This document shows positions 42,146 to 50,340 of a DNA stretch of 64,000 nucleotides, one piece after another. Each line of letters opens with the position of its first letter. Within the stretch, counting starts at the first letter, position 1. The DNA is from Gordonia sp. OPL2. Lineage in GTDB: Bacteria; Actinomycetota; Actinomycetes; Mycobacteriales; Mycobacteriaceae. The notes under the pieces are model-generated. The model searched no databases, was not told the origin of the DNA, and worked only from the letters and a program-made list of their open reading frames with translations. The stretch lies in NCBI RefSeq assembly GCF_003797825.1, contig NZ_RKME01000008.1:1-64000 (forward strand), given 5' to 3'. The translations under genes and the position numbers were made by a program.

Positions 42146-42598
42146 GTGAACGAGACCCCGCGCCCCGCCTACGCCGACGACCTCCGGATCGGACACGTCT
42201 ACCGGCTGGGGTCGCATTCCGTCGGCGAGGATGACCTCGTGGACTTCGCGCGGCAGTGGGATCCGCAGAGCTTCCACGTCGACGCCGAGGCCGCGGCGGC
42301 CGGCACGTTCGGCGGATTGATCGCCAGCGGTATCCATACCCTGGCGATCTTCCAGCGACTCGCGGTGCAGGGCGCCTTCGCCGACTGGCAGGTGATTGCG
42401 GGCCGACGGCTCCTCGATGTCGAGTTCCGCCGGCCCGTGCGGCCAGGCGACGTCCTCACGGGCTCGATGACCATCGACGACATCGTCGTCGACGAGCGTG
42501 GTCGCGCGCTGGTGACGGCAGCTGCGGCGTTGGTGGATCAGGATGACCGGACGGTGCTGACCACCGTCATCGAGGTCCTCGTCCGGGCTCACCCCTGA
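42146..42598 (+). CDS. MaoC-family (R)-hydratase/dehydratase
   Basis: A 150-residue hotdog-fold protein. The signature DDLVDFARQWDPQSFHVDAEAA near residue 25 gives the hydratase-2 motif (D-x4-H), followed by GTFGGLIASGIHTLAIFQRL. It probably hydrates an enoyl-CoA. The GTG start 42146 is chosen because upstream in-frame sequence overlaps the aldehyde dehydrogenase promoter. It is divergent from that gene, with about 185 bp between. No clear partner is seen. Confidence 0.83.
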   Translation: MNETPRPAYADDLRIGHVYRLGSHSVGEDDLVDFARQWDPQSFHVDAEAAAAGTFGGLIASGIHTLAIFQRLAVQGAFADWQVIAGRRLLDVEFRRPVRPGDVLTGSMTIDDIVVDERGRALVTAAAALVDQDDRTVLTTVIEVLVRAHP

Positions 42599-42697
42599 TC
42601 GTGCGTCCGGGGGTGACGGGACACCCCCTGTACTCCTTTACTAGGATATGCAACTATCGGTTGGGGTAATCGGACAATCATGCGAGGAGACCAGGTC

Positions 42698-43795
42698 ATG
42701 ACGGTCGAACCATCTGTGCTGTCGGCGGTCGATGCCGGGGTTGCGACCCTGACGCTGAACCGTCCGAAGTCGATCAACGCGCTCGACCACCCGATGGTCA
42801 CCGCGATGGATGAGTTGCTCCGCGGCTGGGCCGCGGAGGCCGACGTCAGTGCGGTCGTTCTCGCCGGCGCCGGTGAGCGCGGGTTGTGCGCCGGTGGCGA
42901 CATCGTCGCCATCCACCGCGACGCATCGGCGCTGAGCGGGTCGGACGCCGGTGACGATGAGGCGGCCGCATGTGCGTCTGCACTCTTCTGGGCCGACGAA
43001 TACCGACTCAACGCCGACATCGCGCGCTACCCGAAGCCGTACATCGCGATCATGGACGGAATCGTCATGGGTGGGGGCGTCGGCATCTCCGCCCACGCCA
43101 ACACCCGCGTGGTCACCGACCGCACGCGTCTCGCGATGCCCGAGGTCGGTATCGGCTTCGTTCCCGACGTCGGCGGCACGCATCTGCTCGCCCGGGTCCC
43201 GGACAATCTGGGCGTATACGCCGGTCTCACCGCGACGCACCTGTCGGGTGCCGATGCACTCGCGCTCGGCCTGGCCGATCACTTCGTCCCCGCCGACGAC
43301 CTGGACGCGTTCCGGCGGGCCGTCGGCGAGGCGGGACCGGCCGACGCCCTGGCGAAGTACGCGCAGGAGCCGCCCGAATCCGCCGTGGAAGGCCGACGCG
43401 ACTGGATCCGTGATGCGTTCGCTGCCGACACGGTGGCCGAGATCATCGAGCGTTGCCGTGCGGTCGGGACTGAGGACGCCGACAAGACCGCCGCTTCGAT
43501 CGCGGGGAAGAGCCCGACCGCGCTGGCGGTGACACTGCGTTCGCTGCGCGACGAGAAGCCGACCCTGGTCGAGACGCTCAAGCGTGAGTACCGCGTATCG
43601 CTGCGCAGCCTGCTGCATCCGGACATGGCCGAGGGGATCCGCGCCCAGGTCATCGACAAGGATCGCACCCCGTCGTGGCGTCACACCGAGCACCGCGACG
43701 TCCCGGCGGCCGAGATCGACGCCTACTTCGCGCCGCTCCCGGATGACCTGGAGTTGACCATCAACGCTGCACCACAGGAGGATTCGAGTGTCTGA
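42698..43795 (+). CDS. 3-hydroxyisobutyryl-CoA hydrolase
   Basis: A crotonase-fold hydrolase of about 365 residues. [17 protein letters not shown] near residue 65 and [37 protein letters not shown] near 120 match HIBCH-type enzymes, which cleave 3-hydroxyisobutyryl-CoA in valine breakdown. The longer length compared with enoyl-CoA hydratases, and the helical C-terminal half with [12 protein letters not shown], fit. ATG 42698 has a GAGGAG site; ATG 42680 is six codons upstream. Its stop overlaps the start of the following enoyl-CoA hydratase by 8 bp, which suggests a valine/isobutyrate operon. Confidence 0.9.
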   Translation: MTVEPSVLSAVDAGVATLTLNRPKSINALDHPMVTAMDELLRGWAAEADVSAVVLAGAGERGLCAGGDIVAIHRDASALSGSDAGDDEAAACASALFWADEYRLNADIARYPKPYIAIMDGIVMGGGVGISAHANTRVVTDRTRLAMPEVGIGFVPDVGGTHLLARVPDNLGVYAGLTATHLSGADALALGLADHFVPADDLDAFRRAVGEAGPADALAKYAQEPPESAVEGRRDWIRDAFAADTVAEIIERCRAVGTEDADKTAASIAGKSPTALAVTLRSLRDEKPTLVETLKREYRVSLRSLLHPDMAEGIRAQVIDKDRTPSWRHTEHRDVPAAEIDAYFAPLPDDLELTINAAPQEDSSV

Positions 43796-44564
43796 TCACG
43801 AGACGATCATCGTCGAACGCGACGGGCGGGTCGGTGTCATCACGCTGAACCGGCCGAAGGCCCTCAACGCGTTGAACACCACCCTGATGACCGAGGTCGT
43901 CGGCGCTGCCACCGAGTTCGACAAGGACGCGGGAATCGGGGCGATCGTCATCACCGGCTCGGAACGCGCGTTCGCCGCCGGTGCCGACATCAAGGAGATG
44001 TCGTCCAAGAGCTACAGCGACGTCGTCGGCGAGCAGTTCTTCGGTGCATGGGACGATCTCTCGCGGCTGCGCACGCCGATCGTCGCCGCGGTCACCGGGT
44101 ATGCGCTCGGCGGTGGGTGCGAGCTGGCGATGATCTGCGACATCCTGATCGCCGGTGACAACGCGGTCTTCGGGCAGCCCGAGATCAACCTCGGTGTGAT
44201 CCCGGGAATCGGTGGCTCGCAACGACTCACGCGTGCTGTCGGCAAGCCCAAGGCGATGGACATGATCCTGACCGGCCGGAACATGAAGGTCGACGAGGCC
44301 GACAAGCTCGGCCTGGTGTCGCGGGTGGTTCCGGCCGAGGACTGCCTCACCACGGCCAAGGAGGTCGCGGCGACGATCGCGTCGAAGTCGTTCATCGCCG
44401 CGTCGCTGGCCAAGGATGCGGTCAATCGCGCCTTCGAGTCCGGTCTGGCGGAGGGGATTCGCGCCGAGCGCGCACTGTTCTACTCGACCTTCGCCACCGA
44501 CGACCAGTCCGAGGGAATGGCCGCGTTCGTCGAGAAGCGGGACCCGGCTTTCACGCATCGCTGA
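43788..44564 (+). CDS. Enoyl-CoA hydratase (EchA8-like)
   Basis: A 258-residue hydratase. [19 protein letters not shown] and [19 protein letters not shown] form the oxyanion hole. [24 protein letters not shown] supplies both catalytic Glu/Gly-type positions of a short-chain enoyl-CoA hydratase. It closely resembles mycobacterial EchA8. The GTG start 43788 overlaps the 3-hydroxyisobutyryl-CoA hydrolase stop, so the two probably act in sequence (methacrylyl-CoA hydration, then hydrolysis). A repeat hairpin follows its stop. Confidence 0.93.
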   Translation: MSDHETIIVERDGRVGVITLNRPKALNALNTTLMTEVVGAATEFDKDAGIGAIVITGSERAFAAGADIKEMSSKSYSDVVGEQFFGAWDDLSRLRTPIVAAVTGYALGGGCELAMICDILIAGDNAVFGQPEINLGVIPGIGGSQRLTRAVGKPKAMDMILTGRNMKVDEADKLGLVSRVVPAEDCLTTAKEVAATIASKSFIAASLAKDAVNRAFESGLAEGIRAERALFYSTFATDDQSEGMAAFVEKRDPAFTHR

Positions 44565-44569
44565 GAAGT

Positions 44570-44648
44570 GATCCCTGAGGAGCGAGGCGCCAGCCGAGTG
44601 TCACGAAGGGCCCCTTCGTGACGCTCGCAAGCTCGCTCCTCAGGGATC
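44570..44648. repeat. Head-to-head GAGGAGCGAG repeat pair between convergent genes (hairpin)
   Basis: The plus unit 44570-44610 (GATCCCTGAGGAGCGAG... to TCACGAAGGG) meets its inverted copy at 44611-44648 (CCCCTTCGTGACG... to CTCAGGGATC). The junction forms a nearly perfect palindrome of about 79 bp. It sits between the enoyl-CoA hydratase gene and the convergent VWA gene, where it could act as a bidirectional terminator. Confidence 0.9.
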
Positions 44649-44662
44649 GGGTGCCCCCACCC

Positions 44663-45508
44663 TCACCCAGCGAAGATCCGACGCAACGCGGGCGCGACGT
44701 CGTGATCGGTTCGGATGGGTATCGCCCGGCCGCGCCCGACGCGGGCGAGGTCACGTCCGAGGTCGGTGTCGTGCTCGCCTGACACATCGAGCAGGACGTC
44801 GAGACGGGGGAGCGTCGCAGCGACGATCCGAGGATCGGGTCCGGCGTTGTGAACGCAATCGCTGAGCAGCAGGACGCGAGCGTCCGCGGAGGGCGTCCCA
44901 CGCAACTGTTCGGCGGCCACCGAGAGGGCGAACGACACGTTGGTCAATCCCTGCGAAGTCAACGTGAGCAGCTGATCGACAACACGATCGGGCTCGATCG
45001 GCTCCCCGAGCGGCGAGATCAGCGCTGCCGCCGACCAGAAGGCGATGACGCCCACGGCGTCTCGGCTCAGCTCACCGACCAGGGCACCCACCGTCGCCGC
45101 CGCGGTCCGGACCTGTTCGCCGCGTGCCGATCCCGAGATGTCGACGACGAGCATGATCGACCGGCGCCGGCGAACCCGTTGCCGGACCAGGATGTCGTCG
45201 TCGGTGGGGAGCGGATTCGCGGCGATCGCCTCGAGCGTCGCGTCGAGGTCGATCTCGTCGGAGTCGCCACGCCACCGCCGGGTCACCAGTGTTCCGGTCG
45301 CACCCCGCGGCGCGTGTCTCGTGTGCAGGACCTGCGCGAGTGCCAGTTTCCGGGCGATCCGGCGGGCACGGTGCCGCGCGACGTCGTCGACGACGAGAGA
45401 GTCTGCCTCCGTGGCCACTTCACCGTCCTCGTCGGTCGCCGACGGCGCGCCGGGCCCGCCGGGCGGCGCGGTCGAGCCGGGCTTCCCGGGTCGATGATCC
45501 GTGACCAC
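44663..45508 (-). CDS. VWA-domain protein, partner of the MoxR ATPase
   Basis: At least 281 residues. The von Willebrand A domain has the MIDAS motif VVDISGSARG (D-x-S-x-S) near residue 122, then FWSAAALISPLGE and LLLSDCVHNAGPDPR. MoxR AAA+/VWA pairs are metallochaperone-like systems that activate enzymes or insert cofactors (known for several pairs). The start is uncertain: GTG 45508 is the first standard start, but the same frame is open back to the MoxR stop at 45653 and looks protein-like there (TLKPLRRRP, LEEEPDLLVASSSGGGF). A CTG start at 45589 or 45628, or stop read-through, cannot be excluded. Confidence 0.85.
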   Translation of the reverse strand: MVTDHRPGKPGSTAPPGGPGAPSATDEDGEVATEADSLVVDDVARHRARRIARKLALAQVLHTRHAPRGATGTLVTRRWRGDSDEIDLDATLEAIAANPLPTDDDILVRQRVRRRRSIMLVVDISGSARGEQVRTAAATVGALVGELSRDAVGVIAFWSAAALISPLGEPIEPDRVVDQLLTLTSQGLTNVSFALSVAAEQLRGTPSADARVLLLSDCVHNAGPDPRIVAATLPRLDVLLDVSGEHDTDLGRDLARVGRGRAIPIRTDHDVAPALRRIFAG

Positions 45509-45652
45509 GAATCCGCCACCCGACGACGATGCGACGAGGAGGTCGGGTTCCTCCTCGAGGGTCTTGGGTCGTCGGCGTAGAGGTTTCAGTGTCCGCGAGG
45601 GTCGCTCCCGAGAGGAGCGTCGCGCCAGTGGGGAGTCCGCCTCGACGGCTCT

Positions 45653-46609
45653 TCAACCGGGCTCGGCGGCGGCCGGATTCAGCAGGAAGTGATCCTGCCA
45701 GATCTCGGTGAGGATGCCCTCGGCGGTGGTGAAGGCCGTGTCGTCGAGGTGGATTCGGCCGGAGAGTGTCACCAGCATGGCGTCGAGGAACGCCGTCGTG
45801 TAGTCGGTCGGGAGATCGCGCGGAGGGTCGATGCCCGGCGCCGCCGGGACCGTGACACCGCGCATCGCGCACAGTTGACCGACCACCAGCGCCAGGTCGA
45901 TGGCACCGCGGACGCTGCTGCCCTGACGGACGTCGTCACGGTCACGCGTGGCGCGGGTGACGGTGACGGCGTCGGCAGTGACCCGCATGTCGACCGGAGC
46001 GGCTCTACGTGAGACGATCTCGCGCTCGGCCCCCGCATCCTGATAATCGACGACGAGTCGGCACATCCGATCGTGGACCGACGTGGACAGACGGGTGGTT
46101 CCCACGTTGTCGTACGGATTCATCGATGCGACGATGCGGAACGTCGGATGCGCGGCCACCGCGCCCACGCGGGGCACGGTGATGACCCGCTCGGCCATCG
46201 CCGTCAACAGGGTGTCGATGGTGTCCTCCGGGGCACGGTTGAACTCCTCGACGTAGAGGAACCCGCCCCCGCGCATAGCCTCGAGCAGTGGGCCGTCGAC
46301 GAAGTTGGCGGCGCTGTAGTCCTCCCGCAGTACTCTCGACGGATTGTGATGACCGACAAGCCGACTCGGCGTCAGGTCGGCATTGCCCTCCACCAGGACC
46401 AGCGGGATGCCCCACTCGGCGGTGATCGCGCGCAGCACAGTGCTCTTCGAGGTGCCGGGCGGTCCCTCGAGGATGAGGTCGCGGCCGGCGGCGACCGCTG
46501 CGAGCACGAGGTCGAGTTCACGGTCACGACCGACGACCTGCGCGGCGATCCGGCTCCGGATCGCGGCGAGGTCGTCGACGCCGTGACGCACCGAACCGTT
46601 GACGGTCAC
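45653..46609 (-). CDS. MoxR-family AAA+ ATPase
   Basis: A 318-residue AAA+ ATPase. Walker A is LILEGPPGTSKSTVLRAI near residue 45, Walker B is GGFLYVEEFNRAPEDTIDTLL near 110, and sensor 1 lies in FRIVASMNPYDN. The C-terminal lid is short. GTG 46609 overlaps the stop of the upstream SDR gene (GTGA), which argues for translational coupling and against the long upstream in-frame extension. It is followed, in the same frame, by the VWA protein. The pair probably remodels or activates a client enzyme; the coupled SDR is a candidate client (inference). Confidence 0.9.
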   Translation of the reverse strand: MTVNGSVRHGVDDLAAIRSRIAAQVVGRDRELDLVLAAVAAGRDLILEGPPGTSKSTVLRAITAEWGIPLVLVEGNADLTPSRLVGHHNPSRVLREDYSAANFVDGPLLEAMRGGGFLYVEEFNRAPEDTIDTLLTAMAERVITVPRVGAVAAHPTFRIVASMNPYDNVGTTRLSTSVHDRMCRLVVDYQDAGAEREIVSRRAAPVDMRVTADAVTVTRATRDRDDVRQGSSVRGAIDLALVVGQLCAMRGVTVPAAPGIDPPRDLPTDYTTAFLDAMLVTLSGRIHLDDTAFTTAEGILTEIWQDHFLLNPAAAEPG

Positions 46610-47460
46610 GTCACCGGTTCCTGGTTGACGCCGGTCAGCAGCATGTGGCCGGCATCGACCGGGATGGTCACGCCGGTCACCGTCGCCGCGAGATCGGAGT
46701 TGAGGTACAGCGCCGTGTTCGCGATGACCTCGGGCGGCATGAACGTGGTGGCCTTGAGTGCATGGAAGCTGTAGCCGCCGGCGACCAGATCGTCGCGCGT
46801 GCCTCCCTCGTGCCCGGCGAACATGTCCCAGGCCGCTTGCTGATTGGTCATCGGCGTGAGGATCGCGCCCGGATTGATGGAGTTGCAGCGCACTCCGTGC
46901 GGCGCGAGTTCGAGCGCGATGTTCTTCATCAGACCGATGACCCCGTGTTTGGTGGCCACGTAGTGCGCATAGTTCATGCCCGGTTCGAGGCCGTTGACCG
47001 ACGAGGTGATCACGATCGACCCGGTCTGCCGCTCGATCATATGGGGCGCCACGGCTTTCGCCGATTTCCAGACACCGGTGAGGTTGACATCCATCATGTC
47101 CTGCCACATCTCGTCGGTCATCTCCCAGAACGGGGCGCGGGTCCAGATGCCCGCGTTCGCGATGAGGATGTCGATCTTGCCGAACTCGGCGATACCTCCG
47201 GCGACGACCTCGTCGAGCTGTCCCTGATCCCGGACGTCGGCATCGAACGAGAGTGCCCGCCGGTCGAATTGCTCGACCTGCCGGACGGTCTCGGCCATGT
47301 CGTCGGCGGTGGCGAGCGGGTAGTTCGCCGAATCGATCTGTTCGGTGATGTCGAGGAGGATGACGTCGGCACCCTCACGCGCCGAGGTCACGGCGTGCGC
47401 ACGACCCTGCCCGCGGGCGCCGCCGGTGATGAGTACTGTCTTGCCGTCCAAGAGACCCAC
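46606..47460 (-). CDS. Mycofactocin-coupled SDR family oxidoreductase
   Basis: A 284-residue short-chain dehydrogenase. The cofactor motif is TGGARGQGRAHAV near residue 12, the active-site segment YVATKHGV near 165, and it has the longer insert after the second strand (ITEQIDSANYPLATADDM) that marks the mycofactocin-associated SDR family. These enzymes use a tightly bound NAD that is thought to be recycled by mycofactocin (known). The alcohol substrate is unknown. It is first gene of an overlapping unit SDR-MoxR-VWA, an unusual combination. Confidence 0.88.
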   Translation of the reverse strand: MGLLDGKTVLITGGARGQGRAHAVTSAREGADVILLDITEQIDSANYPLATADDMAETVRQVEQFDRRALSFDADVRDQGQLDEVVAGGIAEFGKIDILIANAGIWTRAPFWEMTDEMWQDMMDVNLTGVWKSAKAVAPHMIERQTGSIVITSSVNGLEPGMNYAHYVATKHGVIGLMKNIALELAPHGVRCNSINPGAILTPMTNQQAAWDMFAGHEGGTRDDLVAGGYSFHALKATTFMPPEVIANTALYLNSDLAATVTGVTIPVDAGHMLLTGVNQEPVT

Positions 47461-47522
47461 GGTGACTCCTTTGTCGTTGTGGAGGGCTGGTTTTCAGCCA
47501 GGGGAAGTCGATCGTCGGCAGA

Positions 47523-48350
47523 TCAGAGTCGCCCGCCGGCGTCGACGACATGGGTCGTTCCGGTGACGTACCGGCCGTCGTCGGAGACCAGGTAGAGGAC
47601 GGCGTTGGAGATGTCGATCGGCTCGACCATCGCGACCGGCAGGGTGTTCATCTCGCGAGCGGCCTCCTCGTAGTCGGCGCGGCTGGGGTGCTCGAGATCG
47701 GGCCGGAAGAGCTGATAGGTGGCGTCGTTGAGGACCATGTCGGTGGCCACGGTGGTGGGGTGCACCGTGTTCACCCGGATTCCCTGCGGGCCCAGCTCTT
47801 TCGCCAGCGTGCGCATCAGACCGACGAGTCCGTGTTTGGCGGCGGAGTAGTGCGCGATGTTCTCGTAGGCGATGACGGCGGCCAAGGAACTGGTCAACAC
47901 GACCGACCCGCCACGGCCACCGGAGACGATGTGTGGAACCGCGGCCCGGACGGTCTTCCACACGCCGGTGAGATTGATGCCGATCATCGTGTCCCACATC
48001 TCCTCGGACATCTCGATCGTCGGTGACATGGTGCTGATCCCGGCGTTGGCCAGGACGATGTCGAGCCGGCCCAGTTCGGCGACACCGTCGTCGGCGGCCT
48101 TCTGCAGCCCGGCGAGGTCGCGCACGTCGACCTCGGAGGCGATGATCCGTCGATCGAGTGCCTCGACCTCCTTGACGGTCTGATCAAGATCGCCCGGACG
48201 TGCGGTGTCGTAGGGGACCGTCGCGATCTGCTCGCTGACGTCGACCGCGATGATGTCGGCGCCTTCCTGCGCGAGGCGGATCGCGTGACTGCGTCCCTGA
48301 CCTCGCGCTGCTCCGGTGATGAAGGCGACTTTGCCGTCCAGCTTGCCCAT
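47523..48350 (-). CDS. Mycofactocin-coupled SDR family oxidoreductase (second copy)
   Basis: A 275-residue short-chain dehydrogenase. It has TGAARGQGRSHAIRLAQEGAD near residue 11, the family insert VSEQIATVPYDTARPGDLDQ and YSAAKHGLVGLMR with the catalytic Tyr and Lys. It is about as similar to the neighbouring SDR (46606-47460) as paralogues usually are. It lies 62 bp upstream of that gene on the same strand and is divergent from the TetR regulator at 48473, which probably controls it. Confidence 0.88.
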   Translation of the reverse strand: MGKLDGKVAFITGAARGQGRSHAIRLAQEGADIIAVDVSEQIATVPYDTARPGDLDQTVKEVEALDRRIIASEVDVRDLAGLQKAADDGVAELGRLDIVLANAGISTMSPTIEMSEEMWDTMIGINLTGVWKTVRAAVPHIVSGGRGGSVVLTSSLAAVIAYENIAHYSAAKHGLVGLMRTLAKELGPQGIRVNTVHPTTVATDMVLNDATYQLFRPDLEHPSRADYEEAAREMNTLPVAMVEPIDISNAVLYLVSDDGRYVTGTTHVVDAGGRL

Positions 48351-48472
48351 GTGACCTCTCCCTTTCGCTGTGACGTGTGAGCCACGTCTCAGTCGAAGGA
48401 TATGTCACTCGGTGTCACAACGCCAGGGTGTCACGCCGGGATTTCGGGGCGCGGGGGTGAGACGATGGTCAG

Positions 48473-49114
48473 ATGGCTGAGCAGCGCGTGCCGACCGGTG
48501 CGGGGGTCGACGTCCACGCGGAGGTCGACCGGGGTGGCCGACCCGCGAGCACCAGTGCACACGCGCTCGCCGCCGCCGCCCAGCGACTGTTCCTCCGGGA
48601 CGGCTTCGATCAGACCACCGTCGAGGACATCGCCGCCGCTGTCGGTGTCAGTCGTCGTACCTTCTTTCGGTACTTCGCGACCAAAGCCGACGTCGTCTGG
48701 GTGGAATCCGACGCCGAGCTGGCCCACTTCCGCGAGATGATCCAGGCGGCGCCGAGGTCCGCGAATCCTGCCGACGTCGTCGAAGAGGCCTTCATCGGCG
48801 CCATCGACCACCGTGGCGCAGAGCTCGAGTGGGCACGTCAGCGCGCTCAACTCATCCTGCACACCCCGGCTGTCCAGGCCCACGCCAACGCGGTCTACCG
48901 GCAGTGGCGATCGGTTGTCGCGGACTTCGTCGCACAGCGGACGGGCACCGTACCGGCCGACGAGTACCCGATGGCCGTTGCCTTCGCGGTGCTCGCGGCG
49001 TCGTCGGCGGGCCACGAACGCTGGCTGGCCACTCCTGATGCGGACCTGGCTGATTGTTTGCGTGCGATGTTCGGATTGATGGTCCCGCGCACGCCGCACG
49101 TCACAAACGCCTAA
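48473..49114 (+). CDS. TetR-family regulator, MftR-like
   Basis: A 213-residue regulator. The HTH (about residues 28-75) reads AAAQRLFLRDGFDQTTVEDIAAAVGVSRRTFFRYFATKADVVW. The GxRRTFFRYF pattern and the GRPASTSAHAL lead resemble MftR, the regulator next to mycofactocin genes. No mftA-like peptide (ending IDGMCGVY) is visible in this window, so this is probably a paralogue serving the divergent mycofactocin-coupled SDRs. The HTH match is firm; the MftR relation is moderate. Confidence 0.82.
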   Translation: MAEQRVPTGAGVDVHAEVDRGGRPASTSAHALAAAAQRLFLRDGFDQTTVEDIAAAVGVSRRTFFRYFATKADVVWVESDAELAHFREMIQAAPRSANPADVVEEAFIGAIDHRGAELEWARQRAQLILHTPAVQAHANAVYRQWRSVVADFVAQRTGTVPADEYPMAVAFAVLAASSAGHERWLATPDADLADCLRAMFGLMVPRTPHVTNA

Positions 49115-49199
49115 CAAGGCCGTCCTCGGCTTGGGGCGCATCACTCCCGGCGGATACGATCTGAGACGGTTGTGACAATTGTTACTGAAGGGAATAGCG

Positions 49200-50261
49200 G
49201 TGGGCGCACGTTCGGGTCGGGGACGGTTGGCGTGGGTGGGTGCCGGAGTGGCGGCGGCGGTCGCGCTGACCATCGGTGCAGCGGCGGCGCAGGCGGCGCC
49301 CACACCGGATCCGAATGTGTCTCGGATCGACACGATCATCCACGACAACAAGCAGCAGGTCACCGCGATCGTGTACTCGGCCGCGATGCGGAAGATGATT
49401 CCGATCACCGTGCTCCGCCCGCGCGATGCGAGCAAGCCGCGACCCACCTTCTACCTCCTCAACGGTGCGGGCGGCGGTGAGGACTCGGCGACCTGGGCTG
49501 CGAAAACCGACTATGTGAAGTTCTTTGCCGACAAGAACGTCAATGTGGTCACGCCGATCGGCGGGGCCTTCTCGTACTACACCGACTGGCAGCGCGACGA
49601 CCCCGTTCTCGGTCGCAACAAGTGGCAGACGTTCCTCACCAAGGAACTCCCGCCGCTCATCGACAAGGAGTTCGACACGACCAAGGTCAACGCGATCGCC
49701 GGGATCTCCATGGCCGGCACGTCCGTGCTGAACCTCGCGATCGCCGCCCCGCACCTCTACAAGTCGGTCGCCGCCTACAGCGGGTGCGCGCGTACCAGTG
49801 ATCCGGTGGGGCAGGCCTACATCCGGATGGTCGTGGCGGATCGTGGGCAGGGCAGCCTCGACAACATGTGGGGACCGGTCGGCGGAGCGGGCTGGCGACA
49901 GAACGACCCGTTCGTCAACGCAGCCAAATTGCGCTCGACGAAGGTCTATATGACCACCGGCACCGGGCTGCCGGGTCCGTACGACCGGCCGGAAGCCCGT
50001 CTGATCCAAGGCAATCCGCTGACGCTGGCCAATCAGGTCGTCCTCGGCGGGATCATCGAGGCCGCGGTGAACCAGTGCACTCAGCAGATGGCGCAGCGGA
50101 TGCGGAGCCTGCGGGTGCCGATGACGATGCTGTCGAGGCCGAACGGCACTCACTCGTGGGAGTACTGGGAGTCGGACCTGCGTCGTACGTGGCCGAAGAT
50201 CGCGGCCGATCTCACCCCGAAGGCGCCGGCGAAGAAGGTCGCGGCGGTCGCCGGTCGCTGA
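49200..50261 (+). CDS. Secreted antigen-85-like esterase/mycolyltransferase-family protein
   Basis: A 353-residue exported alpha/beta hydrolase. The signal peptide has a hydrophobic core ending in AAAQAAP near residue 33. The nucleophile motif is IAGISMAGTSVLNLA near 165, and the C-terminal NGTHSWEYWESDLRRTWP holds the catalytic His as in antigen 85. Mycolyltransferases load mycolates on arabinogalactan and trehalose in the cell envelope (known); substrate here is inferred from fold and genus. GTG 49200 follows an AAGGGA site. An upstream TTG at 49179 is less likely. A palindrome-like GTGACAATTGTTAC at 49172-49185 lies just upstream. Confidence 0.85.
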   Translation: MGARSGRGRLAWVGAGVAAAVALTIGAAAAQAAPTPDPNVSRIDTIIHDNKQQVTAIVYSAAMRKMIPITVLRPRDASKPRPTFYLLNGAGGGEDSATWAAKTDYVKFFADKNVNVVTPIGGAFSYYTDWQRDDPVLGRNKWQTFLTKELPPLIDKEFDTTKVNAIAGISMAGTSVLNLAIAAPHLYKSVAAYSGCARTSDPVGQAYIRMVVADRGQGSLDNMWGPVGGAGWRQNDPFVNAAKLRSTKVYMTTGTGLPGPYDRPEARLIQGNPLTLANQVVLGGIIEAAVNQCTQQMAQRMRSLRVPMTMLSRPNGTHSWEYWESDLRRTWPKIAADLTPKAPAKKVAAVAGR

Positions 50262-50270
50262 GTGCGCAAC

Positions 50271-50333
50271 TGGACCCGATCGGCGAGATTCTGGGCACGG
50301 TCGGCGCGAAATTGGACACGGTCGGCGCCGTTG
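50271..50333. repeat. 21-bp-period tandem repeat (GGACACGGTCGGCG family)
   Basis: Three units of exactly 21 bp: 50271-50291 (TGGACCCGATCGGCGAGATTC), 50292-50312 (TGGGCACGGTCGGCGCGAAAT) and 50313-50333 (TGGACACGGTCGGCGCCGTTG). It is the same motif as at 24429-24541, in the opposite orientation to that first pair. It lies in the short gap between the convergent esterase and kstR genes. Confidence 0.75.
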
Positions 50334-50340
50334 ACTCCGA

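Noticed and set aside
46610..47107. N-terminal extension of the MoxR ATPase
   Set aside because: The extra residues are the shadow of the SDR gene; GTG 46609 has the GTGA overlap and begins right before the AAA+ domain.
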